Source: Thiohalophilus sp046483665
Lineage (GTDB): Bacteria > Pseudomonadota > Gammaproteobacteria > UBA6429 > Thiohalophilaceae
Reading direction: 5' to 3'
NCBI RefSeq assembly: GCF_046483665.1
Contig: NZ_JAWOCR010000013.1
Location: forward strand, 1-64,000
DNA length: 64,000 bases
The position numbers and the translations under genes are program-made. The notes below the pieces were generated by a model that was not told the origin of the DNA, did no database searches, and saw nothing but the letters and a program-made list of their open reading frames with translations. This document shows, piece after piece, positions 9,182 through 18,035 of the stretch; position 1 is the first letter of the stretch; every line of letters starts with the position of its first letter.

Positions 9182-9200
9182 AGCCCCCTCAGGGGGGGCT
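9182..9200 (-). terminator. Possible hairpin terminator after ftsZ
   Basis: A 7-bp stem (AGCCCCC / GGGGGCT) with a 5-base loop lies immediately after the ftsZ stop. No T-tract follows on the minus strand, so it may only attenuate or protect the 3' end of the dcw transcript. Confidence 0.4.
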
Positions 9201-9202
9201 AA

Positions 9203-10345
9203 TCAATCCGCCTGACGCCGCAGAAAAGCCGGAATATCCAGATATTCCATATTTCCGTCTCCCTGACGCCCCTTGTCATCCGCCGTACTCTTGTTGCGCA
9301 TCACGGTCGGCCGATCCAGCTGGTTATAATCAACTTCGCCATCGCTCTTCTTGTTAACCACCAGTTTCGGTTTCTCGCCCTGTTTCAACTCGTTGCCCAG
9401 CCCGGTCGCCACCACGGTAACCCGCAATTCACCGGACATCCCGGGGTCGATGACGGTCCCGACCACAACAGTCGCGTTTTCCGAGGCAAACTGCTTGACC
9501 GTGTTACCCACTTCCTCGAATTCACCGATGGACATATCCATGCCTGCAGTGACGTTGACAAGAATCCCGCGCGCGCCGGCCAGGTTGACGTCTTCCAGCA
9601 ACGGACTGGCAATCGCCGCTTCGGCCGCCTCACGAGCGCGCTCTTCACCCGAGGCCCGGCCAGATCCCATCATGGCCATCCCCATTTCGGACATCACGGT
9701 CCGCACGTCGGCAAAGTCGACGTTGATCAGACCCGGTCGGGTAATCAGTTCGGCAATGCCCTGCACCGCACCCAACAACACATCGTTGGCCGCCTTGAAG
9801 GCATCCAGCAGACTGATGTTCTTGCCCAGCACACTCAGCAGCTTTTCATTGGGAATGGTAATCAATGAATCGACATACTGCTTGAGTTCCTCCATCCCGG
9901 CCAGGGCGACTTCCATGCGCTTCTTGCCTTCGAAGGGAAACGGCTTGGTCACGACCGCAACGGTCAGTATCCCCATATCGCGGGCGATTTGCGCCACGAC
10001 CGGGGCACCGCCGGTGCCGGTTCCGCCACCCATGCCGGCGGTGATAAAGACCATGTCGGCGCCTTCCAGCACTTCCTGGATGCGTTCACGATCTTCCATC
10101 GCGGCATTGCGGCCGGTTTCCGGATTGGCCCCGGCGCCGAGTCCCTTGGTGACCCCGCCGCCCAGCTGCAACAAAGTCCTGGCGGAACTGTTTTTCATGG
10201 CCTGAGCATCGGTATTGGCGCAGATAAAATCCACACCTTCAATACTCTGTACCACCATATGTTCAACGGCATTACCACCACCGCCACCGACACCGATCAC
10301 TTTTATCACGGCGTTCTGACTGTAAGTATCCATTAGTTCAAACAT
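9203..10345 (-). CDS. ftsZ: Cell division GTPase FtsZ
   Basis: FtsZ is the tubulin homologue that forms the cytokinetic Z ring. The protein is 380 aa. It carries the GTP-binding signature GGGTGTGGAPV, an N-terminal glycine-rich IGVGGGGGNAV, and the C-terminal peptide LDIPAFLRRQ that binds FtsA/ZipA. The start was set at the ATG at 10345 (MFELMDTYSQ) because AGGAGGGG lies 5-6 bases upstream; an in-frame start seven codons earlier would overlap that ribosome site. It is the last gene of the dcw run, 59 bases after ftsA. Confidence 0.98.
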   Translation of the reverse strand: MFELMDTYSQNAVIKVIGVGGGGGNAVEHMVVQSIEGVDFICANTDAQAMKNSSARTLLQLGGGVTKGLGAGANPETGRNAAMEDRERIQEVLEGADMVFITAGMGGGTGTGGAPVVAQIARDMGILTVAVVTKPFPFEGKKRMEVALAGMEELKQYVDSLITIPNEKLLSVLGKNISLLDAFKAANDVLLGAVQGIAELITRPGLINVDFADVRTVMSEMGMAMMGSGRASGEERAREAAEAAIASPLLEDVNLAGARGILVNVTAGMDMSIGEFEEVGNTVKQFASENATVVVGTVIDPGMSGELRVTVVATGLGNELKQGEKPKLVVNKKSDGEVDYNQLDRPTVMRNKSTADDKGRQGDGNMEYLDIPAFLRRQAD

Positions 10346-10404
10346 TTTACCCCTCCTCACTGTCAATGCAGTTGTTGGTACATTGTGTCTACGTCACAAA
10401 TCCT

Positions 10405-11640
10405 TTAGAAATTTCCCTGAAACCAGCTCTTCATCCGTCGCATGACGGTTGTAAAACCACCGCCCATGCGTGTTTCCACTTCACGCAAGGCACGATTCTG
10501 ATAACCAAACAGCAATAATCCGACCCCGGTGGAGTAAATGGGGTTACGCACCACATCCACCAGGCCACTGACATATTGCGGCAGACCCTGACGAACCGGC
10601 ATATGGAATATCTCCTCGGCCAGTTCCACTGTGCCTTCCATCTTGGAGCTGCCCCCGGTCAGCACGATGCCGGCAGCACACAAATCTTCAAACCCGCTAC
10701 GCCGCAATTCGGCCTGAATCAGCGTAAACAGTTCTTCGTAGCGCGGTTCGACCACCTCAGCCAGGGTCTGGCGCGCCAGACGACGTACCGGCCGCTCACC
10801 GACACTCGGTACTTCAATCGTTTCGTCTGCACTGGCCAGCTGGGTGAGTGCACAGGCGTATTTGATCTTGATCTCCTCGGCATGTTGGGTCGGAGTACGC
10901 AGAGCCACGGCAATATCGTTGGTTACCTGATCGCCGGCAATCGGGATCACTGCGGTATGGCGGATGGCACCTTCGGTGAACACCGCTATATCAGTAGTAC
11001 CGCCACCAATATCCACCAGGCAAACCCCCAGCTCCTTTTCATCCTCGGTCAATACAGAATGGCTGGACGCCAGTTGTTCGAGAATGATGTCATCGACTTC
11101 CAGCCCGCAGCGACGAACACATTTGATAATATTCTGTGCCGCACTCACTGCGCCGGTCACCATGTGTACCTTGGCTTCCAGCCGCACCCCCGACATCCCG
11201 ATGGGTTCGCGAATACTTTCCTGATCATCGATAATGAATTCCTGCGGCATAATATGCAGGACTTTCTGATCGGCCGGTATAGCCACGGCTCTGGCCGCAT
11301 CAATAACCCGCTCGACATCATATTGAGTCACTTCCTTGTCGCGAATTGCCACGATACCGTGCGAGTTGAGACTGCGAATATGACTCCCCGCTATTCCGGC
11401 ATAAACGGAATGAATCTGGCAGCCGGCCATCAGCTCGGCTTCTTCCACAGCTCGCTGTATCGACTGGACGGTGGATTCAATGTTAACCACCACCCCTTTT
11501 TTCAGGCCGCGAGAAGGGTGCGAACCCAGTCCGATAATCTCGATATCATTTTCGGGGGTTACCTCGCCGACAATTGCAACCACCTTGGAGGTACCGATAT
11601 CCAGGCCAACAATCAGGTTTTTTTCTGTTTTCTTAGACAT
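10405..11640 (-). CDS. ftsA: Cell division protein FtsA
   Basis: FtsA is an actin-like ATPase that tethers FtsZ to the membrane. It is 411 aa, with the phosphate-1 motif GLDIGTSKVVAIVGE, phosphate-2 DIGGGTTDIAVF and adenosine motif VLTGGSSKMEG. The C-terminal amphipathic helix (MRRMKSWFQGNF) is the membrane-targeting sequence. It lies between ftsQ and ftsZ in the standard dcw order. Confidence 0.98.
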   Translation of the reverse strand: MSKKTEKNLIVGLDIGTSKVVAIVGEVTPENDIEIIGLGSHPSRGLKKGVVVNIESTVQSIQRAVEEAELMAGCQIHSVYAGIAGSHIRSLNSHGIVAIRDKEVTQYDVERVIDAARAVAIPADQKVLHIMPQEFIIDDQESIREPIGMSGVRLEAKVHMVTGAVSAAQNIIKCVRRCGLEVDDIILEQLASSHSVLTEDEKELGVCLVDIGGGTTDIAVFTEGAIRHTAVIPIAGDQVTNDIAVALRTPTQHAEEIKIKYACALTQLASADETIEVPSVGERPVRRLARQTLAEVVEPRYEELFTLIQAELRRSGFEDLCAAGIVLTGGSSKMEGTVELAEEIFHMPVRQGLPQYVSGLVDVVRNPIYSTGVGLLLFGYQNRALREVETRMGGGFTTVMRRMKSWFQGNF

Positions 11641-11663
11641 TCACTGCCACTCCCCGAATCCTT

Positions 11664-12416
11664 TTATGCACTTTTTGATTCCCACGCGACCGCCATGCCA
11701 TTGGTGTAACGCAAATCGATCCGCTTGACGTTGCCACGCTCCAGCATCTTGAGCCGGGGATAACTGCGAACAAACCGTGCCAGTCGCTCAAATTCATGTT
11801 CGCGTCCCAGTTTCAGACGCATGCCACTATGCAAGTCAATCTGCCAGGCATGACGTCTGTCCAGTTTCAACTCGCTGATTTGCATATCCAGCGGCGCCAG
11901 CAACCTGGAAAACTGTTGATATGATTTCAGCATTTTTTCCCGCAGCTTTTCTGGCCCGTGAAATACGGGCAATCCGGATGGGTAGGTCGATTGCGCCGGG
12001 CGGAATATCTCGCCACGAGTACTTAACAAACCGCCCTGTGACCACACCGCAAAAGGTTGGCGCTCGATAAAATGAATCGCCAGGGTCTCGGGCCAGATCC
12101 GGCGCACCGTTGCCTGTTCGATCCAGGGCAGGTTTTCGACCTGTTGCTGGATAGCGTCGACATTGATATCGAAATAACCCACACCTGAGACCTGCTTTGA
12201 CAATGGTTTCAGCATATTTTCAGTCACATTAATAAAGCTGCCCTGTACCCGGATTTTGCTTACCGGGACATTCATCGGATTGAGCAATTGCTCAACAGCC
12301 CAGTAGAGCAATACCGCCAGCATTACCGCAGATACGACAAACAAGCTGCGGCCCGGACGAAATGTCAGCTTCGATAACGTTGATACTGGCAGGGTTTGTC
12401 TAGCCTGCGCCGACAT
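11664..12416 (-). CDS. ftsQ: Cell division protein FtsQ
   Basis: FtsQ is a bitopic divisome scaffold of about 250 aa. It has a short cytoplasmic N-terminus, one membrane helix (SLFVVSAVMLAVLLYWAV) and a periplasmic POTRA domain (VSKIRVQGSFINVTEN), then the FtsQ beta domain. The start was placed at the ATG at 12416 because AGGAGGGC lies 6-7 bases upstream; a start nine codons earlier lacks such a site. The gene overlaps the end of ddlB by 17 bases, suggesting translational coupling. Confidence 0.95.
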   Translation of the reverse strand: MSAQARQTLPVSTLSKLTFRPGRSLFVVSAVMLAVLLYWAVEQLLNPMNVPVSKIRVQGSFINVTENMLKPLSKQVSGVGYFDINVDAIQQQVENLPWIEQATVRRIWPETLAIHFIERQPFAVWSQGGLLSTRGEIFRPAQSTYPSGLPVFHGPEKLREKMLKSYQQFSRLLAPLDMQISELKLDRRHAWQIDLHSGMRLKLGREHEFERLARFVRSYPRLKMLERGNVKRIDLRYTNGMAVAWESKSA

Positions 12417-13392
12417 GATTGCCCTCCTGTTGTCGATGGCCATTGTGTCCTGTCAGGGTCCTGGCGAGTATCGCGTAAACCAGCTGGTCGAAATCCATCC
12501 CGACGGCCTTCGCAGCCATCGGCACCAGAGAGTGATCCGTCATCCCCGGCACGGTATTCAATTCAATTACCCATGGCTTACCCTCTGCCGAGCAGAGAAT
12601 ATCGACCCGTCCCCAGTCCCGGGCTCCCACTGCCTTGAAGGCCGCCAGCGCCAGGCGTTGTAACTGACCCTCCTGTTCAACTTGCAGGCCACAGGGACAC
12701 AGATAGCGAGTCTGATCTGACTGGTATTTGGCTTCATAGTCATAAAATGCATTGGGTGTCTCGAGCTTGATGACCGGCAGGGCCTGTTCACCCAGAATGG
12801 TGACGGTATATTCTCCACCCTCGATCCAGCGCTCGGCAATTACCGCACCGGAAAACTGAGCGGCCGTCGCATATGCCTCGCGCATTTGTTGCGGTTCATC
12901 GACCCGACTCATACCGATACTTGATCCTTCCAGGGCCGGCTTCACCATCAACGGCAGCCCAAGACTGGCCACGACATACTCGGGATCGGTATCGTCATCC
13001 AGCACCATGTAATCAGGGGTAGGCAAACCGGCCGCCTCAAGAATCATTTTGCTGCGCAACTTGTCCATGGCCAGTGCCGAGGAAAGTACATCGCTGCCGG
13101 TATAGGGTATATCCAGGATTTCCAGCACGGCCTGAATCCGGCCATCCTCCCCACCGGAACCATGCAGTACGATAAAGGCCCGATCGTAATTGCCGTTCTC
13201 CAGTTCCTGCAGGATCGTTTGTTTTTTTACATCGATTCCGTATGCCTCGACACCACAGCGCAACAGGGCATCCAGTACGGCCTGTCCGCTGCGCAACGAA
13301 ACGGCCCGTTCGGACGACCATCCTCCCATCAGGACAGCTACCTTGCCAAGGCTCTGCGGTTTGACATTATCGCTGTTATTAATGCGACTCAT
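12400..13392 (-). CDS. ddlB: D-alanine--D-alanine ligase
   Basis: This ligase joins two D-alanines, using ATP, to make the peptidoglycan precursor dipeptide. At 330 aa it is close to the usual length. It has the N-terminal VAVLMGGWSSERAVSLRSG motif, an ATP-grasp core (VKPALEGSSIGMSRV) and the metal-binding ELNTVPGMTDHSLVP. GGAGA precedes the ATG at 13392. It overlaps murB by 14 bases and ftsQ by 17. Its place between murB and ftsQ marks it as the DdlB type. Confidence 0.97.
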   Translation of the reverse strand: MSRINNSDNVKPQSLGKVAVLMGGWSSERAVSLRSGQAVLDALLRCGVEAYGIDVKKQTILQELENGNYDRAFIVLHGSGGEDGRIQAVLEILDIPYTGSDVLSSALAMDKLRSKMILEAAGLPTPDYMVLDDDTDPEYVVASLGLPLMVKPALEGSSIGMSRVDEPQQMREAYATAAQFSGAVIAERWIEGGEYTVTILGEQALPVIKLETPNAFYDYEAKYQSDQTRYLCPCGLQVEQEGQLQRLALAAFKAVGARDWGRVDILCSAEGKPWVIELNTVPGMTDHSLVPMAAKAVGMDFDQLVYAILARTLTGHNGHRQQEGNHVGAG

Positions 13393-14314
13393 CAGGTTCT
13401 CCGACGATTTGCACTTCCTTTACCAGCGTTATACCCGTTGTCTGTTTGACTTCATCGGCAACATGCTGCATCAGTAGTTCAATATCCCGAGCTGTCGCGG
13501 TCCCGGTGTTGATAATGAAATTGGCATGTTTTTCTGACACACAGGCTCCGCCGATACAGGTATTTTTCAATCCACATTGCTCGATCAGTCGCGCGGCATA
13601 ATCTCCCGGTGGATTGCGAAATACTGAACCGGCAGTGGGCTGACTGGTCGGCTGCGTTGCACCACGTCGTGCCAGGTGTTGTTTGATTTTTTGCAGCCCC
13701 TCTTCCGTATTCCCGGTTTCCAGTTTCAGGGTTGCGCCGACAAACCATTCATCGATGTATCCCTTGACATAGCGATAGCCAGTTTCAAATTCACCAGCCA
13801 GCCGGGTTTTCAGGTTCCCCTGTCGATCAATAACCTGTACCGACTCGACAATACTCCAGGTCTCCCCACCCATAGCACCGGCGTTCATGGCCAATGCACC
13901 ACCAAATGTCCCCGGTATTCCACAGAGAAATTCAGCTCCGTGTAACCCTTGCCTGGCGGTTTGCCGCGCCAGCTGCGGCGAGGCCAGTCCGGCTTCAACA
14001 TAAACCCGGTTCCCCTCCAGCCATTCAATCCGGTTGAGTACACCACTGGTACAGATCACGGTGCCCGGCAAACCACTGTCCCGTACCAGCAGATTACTAC
14101 CCAGGCCGACCCAGAACAGAGGCTCTTCCGGCGGCAGCTGTTGCAATAACTGCTGCAGATCGGTCAGGTCCGAGGGCTGATAGAAACACTCGGCAACACC
14201 GCCTGCGCGCCACGAGGTGTGACGGCTCATCGGCTCGTGTTGCTTCATGATCCCGCGTAGCTGCATTATTTCTGCCTCAAACCTGTCCATCGGTAACATC
14301 GTGTTAGGTTGCAT
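13379..14314 (-). CDS. murB: UDP-N-acetylenolpyruvoylglucosamine reductase MurB
   Basis: MurB is the FAD-dependent reductase that makes UDP-MurNAc. It is 311 aa and of the short type lacking the E. coli-type insertion. Motifs visible are HTSWRAGGVAE, the FAD-binding LGLGSNLLV-like segment (VGLGSNLLVRDSG), GIPGTFGGALAMNAGA, and the catalytic-serine region AGSVFRNP. Several in-frame ATGs occur in the first 25 codons (codons 1, 6, 9 and 17), so the exact start is open. The listed start overlaps murC by 11 bases. Confidence 0.96.
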   Translation of the reverse strand: MQPNTMLPMDRFEAEIMQLRGIMKQHEPMSRHTSWRAGGVAECFYQPSDLTDLQQLLQQLPPEEPLFWVGLGSNLLVRDSGLPGTVICTSGVLNRIEWLEGNRVYVEAGLASPQLARQTARQGLHGAEFLCGIPGTFGGALAMNAGAMGGETWSIVESVQVIDRQGNLKTRLAGEFETGYRYVKGYIDEWFVGATLKLETGNTEEGLQKIKQHLARRGATQPTSQPTAGSVFRNPPGDYAARLIEQCGLKNTCIGGACVSEKHANFIINTGTATARDIELLMQHVADEVKQTTGITLVKEVQIVGEPDESH

Positions 14315-15752
14315 TTAATTGCTGTTCGAGTCGGGCCGCCACGGCGCCGATATTCCCCGCTCCAAGAGTTAACAAAATATCCTGATCCTGTAATACCCCA
14401 TTCAGCACTGCCGGTAACTCATCAAGTTGCTCGACAAACACCGGCTCCACCTGACCCCGCATACGAATCGCACGGGTTAATGAACGCCCATCGGCGCCGG
14501 TAATTGGTGACTCCCCGGCGGGATAAACCTCGAGCAAAACCAGAGCGTCTACTTCGGACAACACCCGGGTAAAGTCCTCGAATAAATCCCGGGTACGGGT
14601 ATAACGATGAGGCTGAAATACGACCACCAGGCGTCGCTGCGGCCAACCAGCGCGGATCGCCTGAATAGTTGCCGCCACTTCGCGCGGGTGATGTCCATAG
14701 TCATCGACATGAATGACACGCCCCCGATCCACCTGGTATTCACCATAAATCTGGAAACGGCGTCCGATACCCTGAAAATTGTCCAGTGCCCGTGCAATCG
14801 CCTGATTGTCGATGCCAATTTCATGTGCCACAGCAATTGCCGCCAGAGCATTGAGTACATTGTGATGTCCCGGCATATTCAGCGTAATTTCAATCTCTTC
14901 CCCGCTGCTGCGTAACATTACGGTGAAATGAGTCTGGTTTGCCGTCTGGGTAATATTGACTGCCCGGACATCTGCTTCTTCATTCAATCCATAGGTAATC
15001 ATCGGACGACTTATCACGGGCATCAGATTACGGATTTCTTCATCATCAATACAAACAACCGCCAATCCGTAAAATGGGAGATGATGCAAGAATTCCAGGA
15101 ACGTCTGGCGAAGTTTTTCAAAATCGCCACCGTAAGTTTCCATATGATCGGCATCAATATTGGTCACAACTGCCATCATGGGCTGCAAGTGCATAAAGGA
15201 AGCATCGCTTTCATCCGCTTCGGCTACCAGGTAACGTCCTGCACCCAGACGAGCGTGAGTCCCGGCACTGTTGAGGCGCCCGCCAATAACAAATGTCGGG
15301 TCCACGCCACCTTCGGCCAGAACACTGGCAACCAGACTGGTCGTGGTAGTTTTGCCGTGGGTGCCGGCCACCGCAATGCCGTAACGAAACCGCATCAGCT
15401 CTGCAAGCATCTCCGCTCGCGGAACAACCGGAATACGTTGTTCCTGTGCCGCTTTCACTTCCGGGTTTTCCGAAACAATGGCACTGGAGACCACCACGAC
15501 ATCACAGTTGCAAATATTTTCCGCCGCATGTCCCAATGTGATACGGGCGCCGAGTTGGGCGAGATGACGCGTCACCGCATTTTCATGAATATCCGAACCG
15601 GTCACTTCATAACCCAGATTCAGCAGTACTTCGGCAATCCCACCCATACCGACCCCGCCGATACCGACAAAATGAAGACAGCTGATCCGCCCCATACCCG
15701 GTTCGCCATGACTGCTCGGCAGATCGGTTATACGTCGTGCCTGTTTAGACAT
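14304..15752 (-). CDS. murC: UDP-N-acetylmuramate--L-alanine ligase MurC
   Basis: MurC adds the first amino acid, L-alanine, to UDP-MurNAc. It is 482 aa, with the N-terminal Rossmann motif FVGIGGVGMGGIAEVL, the ATP-binding loop GTHGKTTTTS, and the Mur ligase C-domain with HVDDYGHHPREV and QPHRYTRT. It overlaps murG by 8 bases and murB by 11. Confidence 0.98.
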   Translation of the reverse strand: MSKQARRITDLPSSHGEPGMGRISCLHFVGIGGVGMGGIAEVLLNLGYEVTGSDIHENAVTRHLAQLGARITLGHAAENICNCDVVVVSSAIVSENPEVKAAQEQRIPVVPRAEMLAELMRFRYGIAVAGTHGKTTTTSLVASVLAEGGVDPTFVIGGRLNSAGTHARLGAGRYLVAEADESDASFMHLQPMMAVVTNIDADHMETYGGDFEKLRQTFLEFLHHLPFYGLAVVCIDDEEIRNLMPVISRPMITYGLNEEADVRAVNITQTANQTHFTVMLRSSGEEIEITLNMPGHHNVLNALAAIAVAHEIGIDNQAIARALDNFQGIGRRFQIYGEYQVDRGRVIHVDDYGHHPREVAATIQAIRAGWPQRRLVVVFQPHRYTRTRDLFEDFTRVLSEVDALVLLEVYPAGESPITGADGRSLTRAIRMRGQVEPVFVEQLDELPAVLNGVLQDQDILLTLGAGNIGAVAARLEQQLNAT

Positions 15753-16833
15753 GCATCACCTCCAGGCAGTGTTGCCCTACCAGCCGGGTTGCATCCGGCA
15801 TAGCCTGCTGTCGTGCCTGCTGAGCCATCGATAGCAGCTTTTCTCGACCCTGTTCAAGTAACTCACGCAATACCGAGGCCAGTTGTTCGCCTGTAAAATT
15901 TGCGGCAGAGATCACTCTCGCCGCATCCGCCCGTTGCAGGTATGCTGCATTGGCGGTTTGATGGTCATCCACCGCATAAGGATAGGGGACAAGTACCGAA
16001 CCCACTCCGGCCGCGGCCAGTTCCGACACGGTCAGTGCTCCGGCACGGCAAATCACCAGATCCGCCCAGCCTAATGCCGCGGCCATGTCATCGATAAACA
16101 TCGTAATCTGTGCTTTGACACCGGCTCTGTTATAAGCATCCTGTGTGGCTTCCAGTTTTTCGCGCCCGGCCTGATGCTGTATGGCCACCGGGATATCGGC
16201 AGCTAGCTGTGCGATTGCCGCCGGCACGGTTTCATTGAGCGACTGCGCACCAAGGCTGCCTCCGATGACCAGTATCCGGATCGCTCCTCCATGGGTGGCG
16301 AAACGTTTTGCCGGTTCATCGAGCGCGACAATCTCTCGACGAATCGGATTGCCGGTATGTAACGCCCGATGTTTCCCGAAACTGTCCGGGAAGGCCTCCA
16401 TTACCTGCAGAGCCAGATATGAAAGCAGGCGGTTGGTCAATCCGGGAATGGCATTTTGTTCGTGAATCAGTAACGGCCGGCGCAACAACCAGGCAGCGAG
16501 GCCACCTGGCCCGGTAACAAATCCACCCATCCCCAGAACTGCATCAGGTTTCAGCCGTAGACAGATAATCAGAGCCTGCGCCAGGGCATAAAACAGTTTG
16601 AACGGAGCCAGCAGCAATCCTGGCCATTTTTTGCCTCGCAGGCCACTGACTGAAATAAAGCGGATATTAAAACCTGCCTGGGGAACAAGCTGTGATTCCA
16701 TACCCCGCCGGGTTCCGAGCCAGATAATTTCGATACCCTGCTCCTGCAAATAGCGAGCAACCGCCAGGGCCGGGAAGACATGGCCCCCGGTCCCTCCGGC
16801 CATAATCAATATACGTCGGGAGCCGTGTTTCAT
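15745..16833 (-). CDS. murG: UDP-GlcNAc:lipid I N-acetylglucosaminyltransferase MurG
   Basis: MurG is a peripheral inner-membrane glycosyltransferase that converts lipid I to lipid II. It is 362 aa. The glycine-rich loops are MAGGTGGHVFPALAVA at the N-terminus and IGGSLGAQSLNE near residue 192. The UDP-GlcNAc pocket CRAGALTVSELAAAG is intact. It overlaps ftsW by 4 bases and murC by 8, in dcw order. Confidence 0.98.
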   Translation of the reverse strand: MKHGSRRILIMAGGTGGHVFPALAVARYLQEQGIEIIWLGTRRGMESQLVPQAGFNIRFISVSGLRGKKWPGLLLAPFKLFYALAQALIICLRLKPDAVLGMGGFVTGPGGLAAWLLRRPLLIHEQNAIPGLTNRLLSYLALQVMEAFPDSFGKHRALHTGNPIRREIVALDEPAKRFATHGGAIRILVIGGSLGAQSLNETVPAAIAQLAADIPVAIQHQAGREKLEATQDAYNRAGVKAQITMFIDDMAAALGWADLVICRAGALTVSELAAAGVGSVLVPYPYAVDDHQTANAAYLQRADAARVISAANFTGEQLASVLRELLEQGREKLLSMAQQARQQAMPDATRLVGQHCLEVMHV

Positions 16834-18035
16834 GCACGCCTCCCTGCAGGCATCGGATTACGACGATCATATTTACGGGTTTCGTAGTCAATGCGCAGCA
16901 ACAACGCGATGGCTACACACATGACCAGCAAACTGCTGCCACCGTAGCTCATCAGAGGCAAGGTCAGGCCCTTGGTAGGCAAGACACCCATATTGACACC
17001 AATATTGATAAACGACTGCAGACCAATCCAGATACCAAGGCCGTACGCGACATAACCGGAGAACGGTTGCTCGCGTTTCTCGGCACGCCGACCGATACTC
17101 AGCGCCTTGAAGACCAGAAACAGATAAGCCAGGATAACCAGTATCACCATGAACAATCCAAGCTCCTCGGCCATCACAGCAAACAGAAAGTCGGTATGCG
17201 CCTCCGGCAAATAAAACAGTTTCTGAATACTCGATCCCAGGCCAACACCCAGCCATTCTCCGCGGCCGAAGGCGATCAATGCCTGAGTCAGCTGAAAACC
17301 GCTGTCATAGGGATCGGCCCAGGGATTGAGAAAGGTGGTCAGACGCTGTAATCGATACGGCGAAGTCAGGGCGAGCAGGGCCAGCGCCCCGGCCAGCGAC
17401 ATCAGCAATAGCATAAACTGGCTCAGACGTACTCCACCGAGCCACATCATGCCGAAAGCAGTCAGGAACAGCACCACCACCGCACCATAATCCGGCTCCA
17501 GCAACAGCAGCAGTCCAAGCAAAGTCAATAACACCAGAGGCCGCATAAAACCCATTACACGCGAGCGAACCTCGCCATGATGGCGAACCAGATATCCGGC
17601 CAGATAGATAACCGAAAACAACTTGACAAGCTCGGAGACCTGTAAAGAAAGCGGGCCAAGCATGATCCAGCGCTGACTACCGTTCACTTCACGGCCCAGC
17701 CCGGGGACAAACACCAGCATCAGTAAAAAAATGCTTAACAAGATTAATGTCAGACCACTCTTTTCCCAGGTTTCCAGGGGTATGCGCAAAACTACCGCCG
17801 CAATCAGCAAGCCCAATGCCATATAGGCAAACTGTCGCCAGAAAAAATAAAAAGGATCGTCAACCATTTTATCGGCAATGGAGGTCGACGCGGATCCAAC
17901 CATGATCAGCCCCAGGCCCAACAAAAACAAAGCAACCCCTAGAAGTTGTTTATCAAGAACAGCAAAAAGCCGTACCTGCTCGCTCTTTCCACCAGCTTTG
18001 CTGAACAATTTTTTGACAGGGCTCGCTAAAATCAT
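16830..18035 (-). CDS. ftsW: Septal peptidoglycan polymerase FtsW (SEDS family)
   Basis: FtsW is the SEDS-family glycosyltransferase that pairs with FtsI at the septum. It is about 401 aa with around ten membrane helices. Family motifs include the extracytoplasmic PGLGREVNGSQRWI, EPDYGAVVVLF and AEELGLF, and the C-terminal GLTLPLMSYGGSSL. The ATG at 18035 was chosen because AGGAG lies 6 bases upstream, making a TGATG junction with the murD stop. A GTG one codon earlier would leave only 3 bases of spacing. Confidence 0.97.
   Translation of the reverse strand: MILASPVKKLFSKAGGKSEQVRLFAVLDKQLLGVALFLLGLGLIMVGSASTSIADKMVDDPFYFFWRQFAYMALGLLIAAVVLRIPLETWEKSGLTLILLSIFLLMLVFVPGLGREVNGSQRWIMLGPLSLQVSELVKLFSVIYLAGYLVRHHGEVRSRVMGFMRPLVLLTLLGLLLLLEPDYGAVVVLFLTAFGMMWLGGVRLSQFMLLLMSLAGALALLALTSPYRLQRLTTFLNPWADPYDSGFQLTQALIAFGRGEWLGVGLGSSIQKLFYLPEAHTDFLFAVMAEELGLFMVILVILAYLFLVFKALSIGRRAEKREQPFSGYVAYGLGIWIGLQSFINIGVNMGVLPTKGLTLPLMSYGGSSLLVMCVAIALLLRIDYETRKYDRRNPMPAGRRA

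Noticed and set aside
10576..11709. A 377-codon plus-strand frame opposite ftsA
   Set aside because: Antisense shadow of a conserved gene with biased composition and no ribosome site.
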